A stretch of DNA of 5,006 bases, taken from positions 1 to 5,006 of the forward strand of contig JAFSIU010000181.1 in assembly GCA_017439615.1 (NCBI GenBank), read 5' to 3'. Under the pieces are notes generated by a model. It saw only the letters and a program-made list of their open reading frames with translations, had not been told where the DNA came from and searched no databases. A program made the position numbers and the translations under genes. Positions 1 through 4,088 of this stretch are shown here, piece after piece. Source of the stretch: Bacillota bacterium. Lineage in GTDB: Bacteria > Bacillota > Dehalobacteriia > UBA4068. Each line of letters opens with the position of its first letter. Position 1 is the first letter of the stretch.

Positions 1-171
1 AAAAAAAATGTATATCTATCTGTTTACCCTAAAGATGGCAATAATGAACTATGTCTATTTGCTAAAAACATAGATTTTTCGCAATGGGCTACTTGCCGTT
101 TAAAATATGGTTCAAATATTGGCGGTTGGACTGTACCATATCCTCTTGAATTTAGAATTGTAGCATTTTAA
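1..171 (+). CDS. C-terminal fragment of an unrecognised protein, possibly a phage tail/receptor-binding component
   Basis: An open frame runs from the first base to a TAA at 169-171 and gives 56 residues; the start lies outside the window. The fragment ends in PLEFRIVAF and is rich in aromatic residues, glycine and short polar-hydrophobic alternation, consistent with a beta-rich domain. I do not recognise a family. By my count it is about 31% GC, clearly lower than the genes that follow. Its stop lies 11 bases before the next start and overlaps that gene's ribosome binding site, so the two are probably co-transcribed. A distal tail or receptor-binding protein is a guess from position (just before a lysis cassette) and from AT-rich composition, which is common in exchanged tip modules; the sequence itself does not prove it. 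Confidence 0.6.
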   Translation, partial: KKNVYLSVYPKDGNNELCLFAKNIDFSQWATCRLKYGSNIGGWTVPYPLEFRIVAF

Positions 172-174
172 GGA
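170..174 (+). promoter_or_regulatory. Ribosome binding site deciding the start of the S8 peptidase
   Basis: AAGGA lies at 170-174, overlapping the stop of the upstream frame. It touches the ATG at 174 but stands about 8-9 bases before the in-frame ATG at 183. The second ATG is therefore the better start. Confidence 0.55.
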
Positions 175-182
175 TGGCAATT

Positions 183-1142
183 ATGAACAAAGACCTTTTA
201 ATCAAATGCGGTCTTGCCAAATGGCATGAAGCAGGCTTCACAGGTAAAGGAATAAGGGTGGCGGTCTATGATGACCGCCCCTTCCTTACCGATGATATGA
301 AAAGCTATGCTTCTATTCCGCAGGCAGATTTCCCTGCCGAAGCAGAAAGCCACAACACCAATGTTGCAAAATGTCTGCACGAAGCGGCACCCGATGCCGA
401 AATCTTCTGTCTTTCTGCACTGACTTCGGATAATGAAAAAAATGCCGATTGGATAATTGCCAATAACATTGATCTGATTTCAACGAGCTTTACACCACCT
501 GCACCAATGTTAGGCAAAAGATTTGAGAAGCTGAAAGAAAGCGGCATTGTGATATGTGCTGCTTCGGGCAATGATGGTGAAGATAATATCAAAACACTTG
601 CGGCACAGGATTGGACAATCACAATTGGGGCTGTTGATATAGATAAGAGCAAAAGAAGCTATTACAGCAATTATGGCACGGAGCTCGATTGTCTGGCATA
701 TATTCCCAAAATAACAACAAAATATTATGCTGATGGCATCAGGCTTGCAGGCACAAGTTTTGCACAACCCTTTGCAGCAGGAATGATTGCTTGCTATATG
801 CAATTTTGCAAAGAAAACGGCTTGCCTTATGACAGGGCAGCCATAAAGAAATTTATTGCAGAGAGCTGTTATGATATTTATTCAGAGGGCAAAGATAAAG
901 AAAGTGGCTGCGGTATTCTGATTATGCCGGAGATTCCTTCGGTTTTGCCAAAGAAGCATCAAAATGAAGAAAAGCTTTTGACCACAAGCCGCTTGCTGTT
1001 GAATGGCAAGGAAAAACTTGTCCGCGTTATTCAATATGAGGGGCATAATTATGTCAAATTGAGAGATTTGGCTGATGAGAAGATCGCAATTGATTATAAT
1101 ACGGCAAAAAACCTGCCGATATTGGAGGTGAGAGGCACATGA
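183..1142 (+). CDS. Subtilisin-like (S8 family) serine peptidase with C-terminal stalk-like domain
   Basis: This 319-residue protein is a predicted serine endopeptidase of the subtilase family. The ATG at 174 would add three residues but sits directly on the ribosome binding site, so 183 is preferred. The catalytic domain spans about residues 10-237. The catalytic Asp is D30 in VAVYDD, His is H57 in HNTNVA (usually HGTHVA), the oxyanion Asn is N130 in AASGND, and Ser is S192 in GTSFAQP (usually GTSMASP). All key residues are kept, but the surrounding motifs are divergent. There is no signal peptide and no room for a propeptide, so the enzyme should stay in the cytoplasm until lysis, as intracellular subtilisins do. 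Residues about 270-319 (LLLNGKE ... NYVKLRDLADE ... ILEV) resemble the stalk or copper-amine-oxidase N-terminal-like domain found in Firmicutes surface and wall proteins. Its stop overlaps the next start by four bases (ATGA), placing it in the lysis transcript. The family call is secure; its role in a phage is inferred and unclear. Confidence 0.88.
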   Translation: MNKDLLIKCGLAKWHEAGFTGKGIRVAVYDDRPFLTDDMKSYASIPQADFPAEAESHNTNVAKCLHEAAPDAEIFCLSALTSDNEKNADWIIANNIDLISTSFTPPAPMLGKRFEKLKESGIVICAASGNDGEDNIKTLAAQDWTITIGAVDIDKSKRSYYSNYGTELDCLAYIPKITTKYYADGIRLAGTSFAQPFAAGMIACYMQFCKENGLPYDRAAIKKFIAESCYDIYSEGKDKESGCGILIMPEIPSVLPKKHQNEEKLLTTSRLLLNGKEKLVRVIQYEGHNYVKLRDLADEKIAIDYNTAKNLPILEVRGT

Positions 1143-1357
1143 CAAATGAGATCCTGATAGCTCTTTTATCCTTTGTCGGCACTTTGATAGGTACACTGGG
1201 AGGTATCCTTGCCGCCAACAAGCTGACCACCTTCCGCATTGAGAGATTGGAGGAAAAGGTGAACAAGCATAATAATCTCATCGAACGGACTTACAAGCTT
1301 GAGGGAAGAGTTACGGAGATCGAGCATGATATCAGGGATTTGAATAACAGAATCTAA
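1139..1357 (+). CDS. Small membrane-anchored coiled-coil protein, XhlA-like holin accessory
   Basis: This 72-residue protein has one hydrophobic segment at about residues 4-26 (ILIALLSFVGTLIGTLGGIL), followed by a charged region at about 32-71 with heptad-like spacing (IERLEEKVNKHNNLIER, then LEGRVTEIEHDIRDL), which predicts a coiled coil. Proteins of this build sit beside holins and endolysins in many Firmicutes prophages and are often labelled haemolysin XhlA-like, although in classical XhlA the coiled coil comes first and the membrane helix last. The start overlaps the peptidase stop (ATGA), and GGAGG at 1124-1128 precedes it by 10 bases. A 12-base gap separates it from the holin candidate, so it probably acts with it at the membrane. 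The gene is certain; the lysis role is inferred from context and build. It could instead be a structural membrane anchor. Confidence 0.78.
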   Translation: MTNEILIALLSFVGTLIGTLGGILAANKLTTFRIERLEEKVNKHNNLIERTYKLEGRVTEIEHDIRDLNNRI

Positions 1358-1369
1358 GGAGGGAGATTT

Positions 1370-1579
1370 ATGAAAGAAAAATTGCTACGTTTGATCGATG
1401 TGAAATCGATAGTAACGCTGATGCTTGTTGCGGCATTGGTGGCATTGGTAATTTATTCCGCTGTAACAGGCAAGGAGCTAACAGGTGATATGTTTTTGCT
1501 TTTTTCTAACTGCACAACTATGATAATCACCTATTTTTTCACCAAAAAGCAGACGGAAGGTGAGAATGATGGAAATTAA
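1370..1579 (+). CDS. Putative phage holin, two transmembrane segments
   Basis: The product has 69 residues: a short basic N terminus (MKEKLLRLIDVK), a first membrane helix at about 13-32, a short loop (TGKELTGD), a second hydrophobic helix at about 39-57 ending in ITYFF, and a charged hydrophilic tail. Small size, two helices, charged ends and location directly before an amidase endolysin are the usual marks of a holin, which makes membrane lesions that release or activate the endolysin. A very strong AAGGAGG at 1356-1362 lies 7 bases before the ATG and overlaps the previous stop. Its last 11 bases overlap the preferred amidase start, suggesting coupled translation. I cannot name a holin superfamily with confidence, and the pore-forming role is inferred. 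Confidence 0.78.
   Translation: MKEKLLRLIDVKSIVTLMLVAALVALVIYSAVTGKELTGDMFLLFSNCTTMIITYFFTKKQTEGENDGN
1557..1563 (+). promoter_or_regulatory. Ribosome binding site of the amidase, inside the holin gene
   Basis: AAGGTGA at 1557-1563 lies within the holin coding end. Three in-frame starts follow or overlap it: GTG 1560, ATG 1566 and ATG 1569. The GTG is inside the site itself, and 1569 leaves the most workable spacing, so it is preferred, with 1566 as a close alternative. Confidence 0.5.
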
Positions 1580-2219
1580 ACAGGCTATCCTTGCTGCAGA
1601 CAGAATAAACCGACCGGGGATAGATAATCCCTGTCAATATATCACCATACATAATACGGGAAACTTCAAAGCAGGCGCGCATGCTGCGGCGCATGCTGCA
1701 TGGCTGCAAACTGTGAATGAGCTTGTCAGCTGGCATTATACAGTCGATGACATGGAGATATATCAGCATTTGCCCGATGATGAAACGGCATATCATGCGG
1801 GTGATGGCAGCGGAGACGGGAACAGAAAATCCATTGCGATAGAAATCTGTGTCAATGCAGACGGGAATTTGCTTGCGGCAACTGAAAATGCGGCAAGGCT
1901 TGCGGCAAGATTGTGCCGCAAGCATAATATTTCTTTGGAAAACATTGTGCAGCATCATCATTGGTCGGGTAAGAATTGTCCTGCGCAGCTTCGCGGGAAT
2001 GAGCCATATTCATGGGAGATGTTTTTGTCAAAAGTTGCTGCCGAATTGCAGGAGCTTCCAAAAGCCTGGGCATTGCAGGCAGCTGATTGGAGCATTGCGC
2101 AGAATATCATCAGAGGTGATGGCATGAGCTATAATTGGCAGCAGCCTGTCAGCCGTGAAGAATTGGCTGTCATACTTTATCGCTTCAAAAACTCTTTGTT
2201 TTTTACAGAAAAGCTTTGA
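1569..2219 (+). CDS. N-acetylmuramoyl-L-alanine amidase (Amidase_2/PGRP fold) endolysin with SLH-like C terminus
   Basis: The predicted endolysin of 216 residues cleaves the bond between N-acetylmuramic acid and L-alanine in peptidoglycan. The catalytic domain covers about residues 1-160. The Amidase_2 zinc ligands are visible as H28 in YITIHNTG, H129 in the HHHWSGKNCP block, and C137 in the same block. E92 in IAIEICVN matches the position of the catalytic Glu in related phage amidases, and VSWHYTVDD with YHAGDG are further family motifs. Residues about 163-205 (WALQAADWSIAQ, then IIRGDG, then PVSREELAVILYR) look like a single S-layer-homology module, a probable wall-binding segment. The protein stops only 11 residues after that motif. 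There is no signal peptide, which fits export through the holin encoded just upstream and overlapping by 11 bases. GTG 1560 or ATG 1566 would add two or one extra codons upstream of or beside the chosen ATG. The shared terminator follows 44 bases after the stop. Confidence 0.92.
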   Translation: MEIKQAILAADRINRPGIDNPCQYITIHNTGNFKAGAHAAAHAAWLQTVNELVSWHYTVDDMEIYQHLPDDETAYHAGDGSGDGNRKSIAIEICVNADGNLLAATENAARLAARLCRKHNISLENIVQHHHWSGKNCPAQLRGNEPYSWEMFLSKVAAELQELPKAWALQAADWSIAQNIIRGDGMSYNWQQPVSREELAVILYRFKNSLFFTEKL

Positions 2220-2263
2220 CAGGCAGCAGCAAATTAAGATTAAGTGTTTCAGAGAATGATATA

Positions 2264-2311
2264 AAAACCAAAAGGGCTGTCATCTTTAAAGATGACAGCC
2301 CTTTTGGTTTT
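2264..2311. terminator. Bidirectional intrinsic terminator, perfect 48-base palindrome
   Basis: Two perfectly complementary 24-base arms (2264-2287 and 2288-2311) meet at TTTAAA with no unpaired loop in the sequence. The GC-rich core GGGCTGTCATC is flanked by A-rich sequence on the left and T-rich sequence on the right, so either strand gives a hairpin followed by U residues. It lies 44 bases after the amidase stop and 13 bases after the convergent hydrolase stop, and so should end both transcripts. Confidence 0.92.
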
Positions 2312-2324
2312 GAGAAAATGATTT

Positions 2325-3254
2325 TTAGTTTTTCAAGATCCATTCGGCAATGTCTGCGATCACTTCTTCGTCAATATGCTGTTCAACTGCATATTCCTTC
2401 TTAGCTTTGCTGATGCTGCCATAAACGGAGGGAACAAAAGCATGGTTCAGATTGTCATATAGCCTGAAGCATACATTGTCTTTGTCCTGCAGTATTTCCT
2501 GATAAAGACGGAAGTCTTTCTCTGCTTTGACCTGAAAATCATTTTCGCCCTGCATAATGAGCATTGGTTTTTGCAGGTTCTCGAGATAAGTCTGTGCGGG
2601 GTGCTCGCCCATTTCCTTGAAATAATAAAGTGTTGTGCCGCCTCCGACTTTCTTTTGCATTGCTTCTTCATCGGACAATGCATATAAGCCTTCAAAAGTT
2701 GCCTGCAGTTTTTGGGTTTGTTTTGCGAGCAGCTTCTGCAGAAGGCGAGGCATCTGCGTGCAGAGCTCTTCATTTTGTTCCAGCATTATCTCCTCAAGCT
2801 TACGAGGTGAGCCTGCCATAATAATAAGTCCTCTGAAATTTCCACCCTCTGCATCAATGCGGGGAGCGAGCATACCGCCCATGCTGTGCCCGATGATGAA
2901 AATTCTTTCTGCATCGATTCTGGGGTCTTTGCGCAATAAGTCTGCAGCAAGCAAGGCATCTTCAATGGTTTCTTCCCGGACTGTGATCGGCTTGCTTTTG
3001 TCACGCAGCATTTTCAGACCGTGGGCAAAGGAGCGTTTGTCATATCTTATTGAAGCAATGCCATGCTTTGCCAAGCCTTCGGCAAGATCCTTGAAGGGTG
3101 TCAGCTTACCGACTTTTTCGTCCATATTGCTTGAACCCGAGCCGTGAACGAAAACAACAGCAGGCAAGGGTGCCGAGGCGTTTTGCGGCAGGGTCAGCAA
3201 GCCGCTCAGAGGATATGCGCTTTTCGCGCCGATGATGGTTTTTTCCGATAGCAT
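2325..3254 (-). CDS. Alpha/beta hydrolase (serine hydrolase, dienelactone hydrolase/acyl-peptidase-like)
   Basis: The product has 309 residues from the ATG at 3254 (- strand), which is preceded by AAAGGAGA about 6 bases upstream. The frame stays open to 3398, but that extension lacks a good ribosome binding site and crosses the likely promoter. The alpha/beta-hydrolase fold is seen in order: oxyanion loop HGSGSS at 37-42, nucleophile elbow GHSMGG with S124, acid D239 in MQGENDF, and catalytic H271 in NLNHAF. Residues about 150-225 form a charged helical lid (EEIMLEQNEEL, LLQKLLAKQTQK). There is no signal peptide, so the enzyme should be cytoplasmic. The fold suggests an esterase, thioesterase or peptidase; the substrate cannot be told from sequence. 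It is transcribed toward the phage-like block, shares that block's terminator, and is probably a monocistronic host gene. Confidence 0.9.
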   Translation of the reverse strand: MLSEKTIIGAKSAYPLSGLLTLPQNASAPLPAVVFVHGSGSSNMDEKVGKLTPFKDLAEGLAKHGIASIRYDKRSFAHGLKMLRDKSKPITVREETIEDALLAADLLRKDPRIDAERIFIIGHSMGGMLAPRIDAEGGNFRGLIIMAGSPRKLEEIMLEQNEELCTQMPRLLQKLLAKQTQKLQATFEGLYALSDEEAMQKKVGGGTTLYYFKEMGEHPAQTYLENLQKPMLIMQGENDFQVKAEKDFRLYQEILQDKDNVCFRLYDNLNHAFVPSVYGSISKAKKEYAVEQHIDEEVIADIAEWILKN

Positions 3255-3285
3255 AGTTTTTCTCCTTTGTGTTATTTCTGCAGTC

Positions 3286-3316
3286 ATTATAAAGCTTCCA
3301 CAAGGGGTAAGGTCAA
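3286..3316 (-). promoter_or_regulatory. Candidate sigma-A promoter of the alpha/beta hydrolase
   Basis: On the - strand TTGACC (3316-3311) and a perfect TATAAT (3291-3286) are separated by 19 bases, slightly longer than ideal. Transcription would begin near 3279, about 25 bases before the ATG at 3254, leaving room for the ribosome binding site at 3268-3261. Confidence 0.5.
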
Positions 3317-3332
3317 TAGCATCTGATGAGAA

Positions 3333-3346
3333 ATTTTTGTAAAAAT
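3333..3346. repeat. Short inverted repeat between divergent promoters
   Basis: ATTTTT at 3333-3338 and AAAAAT at 3341-3346 form a 6-base inverted repeat around GT. It lies between the two divergent genes and could be an operator, but AT-rich spacers often contain such repeats by chance. Confidence 0.2.
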
Positions 3347-3368
3347 CTGAAAGCTTGTTTATGAATAA

Positions 3369-3398
3369 ATTAATTGCGGAAAACAGAGTTTTTGTCAA
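3369..3398 (-). promoter_or_regulatory. Possible second, distal promoter of the alpha/beta hydrolase
   Basis: A perfect TTGACA at 3398-3393 on the - strand is followed after 18 bases by ATTAAT (3374-3369), a weak -10 match. It sits back to back with the -35 box of the divergent DUF1508 gene. The poor -10 makes this uncertain. Confidence 0.22.
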
Positions 3399-3405
3399 AT
3401 CCTGC

Positions 3406-3434
3406 TTGAAAGAATCGAAGTATTGATATATAAT
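3406..3434 (+). promoter_or_regulatory. Strong sigma-A promoter of the DUF1508 gene
   Basis: TTGAAA (3406-3411) and a perfect TATAAT (3429-3434) are separated by exactly 17 bases. Transcription would start near 3441, giving a leader of about 25 bases that contains AGGAGG at 3452-3457, 8 bases before the ATG. Promoter and ribosome binding site are both near consensus, so strong expression is expected. Confidence 0.8.
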
Positions 3435-3465
3435 AATTATAACTTTATATTAGGAGGTTTGAATT

Positions 3466-3834
3466 ATGGGTAAATTTGTTATTCGTGAAACTAACACCGG
3501 TGTTAAATTCGATCTTAAAGCAGGCAATGGTGAAGTTATTGCTACTTCTGAGGTTTATACCACTGCTGCAGCATGCAAAAACGGCATCGAAAGCGTTAAG
3601 AAAAACGCTCCTGTCGCAGCTGTTGAAGATCAGACTGTTGAAGGTTATGAAACCGCAAAGAATCCTAAATTTGAAGTTTATGTTGACAAAGCTGATGAAT
3701 TCCGTTTCCGCCTCAAAGCTACCAATGGTCAGGTTATCGCAGTCAGCGAAGGCTATAAGGCAAAAGCAAGCTGCCTCAACGGTGTTGAATCCGTTAAGAA
3801 AAATGCAGTTGATGCTGAGATCGTAGAAGAATAA
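3466..3834 (+). CDS. DUF1508 (YegP-type) protein with two tandem repeats
   Basis: This 122-residue protein consists of two copies of the DUF1508 module joined by an acidic linker. Repeat one is about residues 3-50 and repeat two about 68-115. Both share the pattern KF...F.LKA.NG.VIA.SE.Y...A.C.NG.ESVKKNA, which is the hallmark of the family. Each module is a small alpha/beta fold seen as a single or double copy in YegP-like proteins; the biochemical role of the family is not established. The acidic C terminus, absence of a signal peptide and absence of membrane segments point to a soluble cytoplasmic protein. It has its own strong promoter and terminator, so it is monocistronic. Each repeat has one Cys (C37 and C103) at the same relative place. 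The family call is firm; the function is unknown. Confidence 0.93.
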   Translation: MGKFVIRETNTGVKFDLKAGNGEVIATSEVYTTAAACKNGIESVKKNAPVAAVEDQTVEGYETAKNPKFEVYVDKADEFRFRLKATNGQVIAVSEGYKAKASCLNGVESVKKNAVDAEIVEE

Positions 3835-3854
3835 TTACATATTTTCGTTGATTT

Positions 3855-3883
3855 AAGCCGCAGTTTGAACGCTGCGGCTTTTT
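3855..3883 (+). terminator. Intrinsic terminator of the DUF1508 gene
   Basis: AAGCCGCAG (3855-3863) and CTGCGGCTT (3872-3880) form a 9-base-pair GC-rich stem with an 8-base loop, followed by a T-rich run interrupted by one C. It starts 21 bases after the stop codon. Confidence 0.9.
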
Positions 3884-4006
3884 CTTTTGCCAAAGGTATT
3901 TCAAAGGTGGAAATGTTCAAATAAATATGCAAGCATAATTGCTATTGCCATCATGGGGAAATTTTATTAAAATTAAGCAAAAAAGATTGATCACAGCGGA
4001 ACTTTT

Positions 4007-4035
4007 TTGTGTTGTAAAAGTCTAAATAATATATT
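4007..4035 (+). promoter_or_regulatory. Weak candidate promoter of the HlyD-type gene
   Basis: TTGTGT (4007-4012) and TATATT (4030-4035) are 17 bases apart, 54 bases before the ATG at 4089. Both boxes depart from consensus. A promoter is needed somewhere in 3884-4088, since a terminator precedes this gap, but this AT-rich stretch offers several weak choices and no clear winner. Confidence 0.3.
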
Positions 4036-4054
4036 TTGAGAATAAGCACTTTTT

Positions 4055-4067
4055 ATGCAAAATGCAT
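4055..4067. repeat. Short inverted repeat before the HlyD-type gene
   Basis: ATGCA and TGCAT flank AAA just upstream of the ribosome binding site and downstream of the candidate promoter, a position where an operator or small leader hairpin could act. It is only five base pairs and may be chance. Confidence 0.2.
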
Positions 4068-4088
4068 CAGTTTTGAAGGAGGATGATT

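Noticed and set aside
1..171. Variable region of a diversity-generating retroelement target
   Set aside because: The C-terminal fragment was checked for AAY-rich codon runs and a lectin-like variable tail with a downstream template repeat; none is evident and no reverse transcriptase is in view.
1849..2127. A 92-codon + strand open frame inside the amidase gene
   Set aside because: It is an out-of-frame shadow of the conserved catalytic region and has no ribosome binding site of its own.
2216..2404. A 62-codon + strand open frame starting at the amidase stop
   Set aside because: It runs through the palindromic terminator and the antisense end of the hydrolase gene, lacks a ribosome binding site, and looks like no protein family.
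2635..3147. A 170-codon + strand open frame
   Set aside because: It is wholly antisense to the alpha/beta hydrolase, whose conserved motifs account for the sequence; serine- and cysteine-rich composition is typical of a shadow frame.
3255..3398. N-terminal extension of the hydrolase frame to 3398
   Set aside because: The ATG at 3254 has a clear ribosome binding site, the family fold begins right after it, and the extension covers the TATAAT/TTGACC promoter candidate.
3886..4088. Possible small gene, riboswitch or RNA in the gap before the HlyD-type gene
   Set aside because: It is AT-rich, with stops in all frames that I followed and no strong stem beyond a 5-base inverted repeat; only a weak promoter is suggested.
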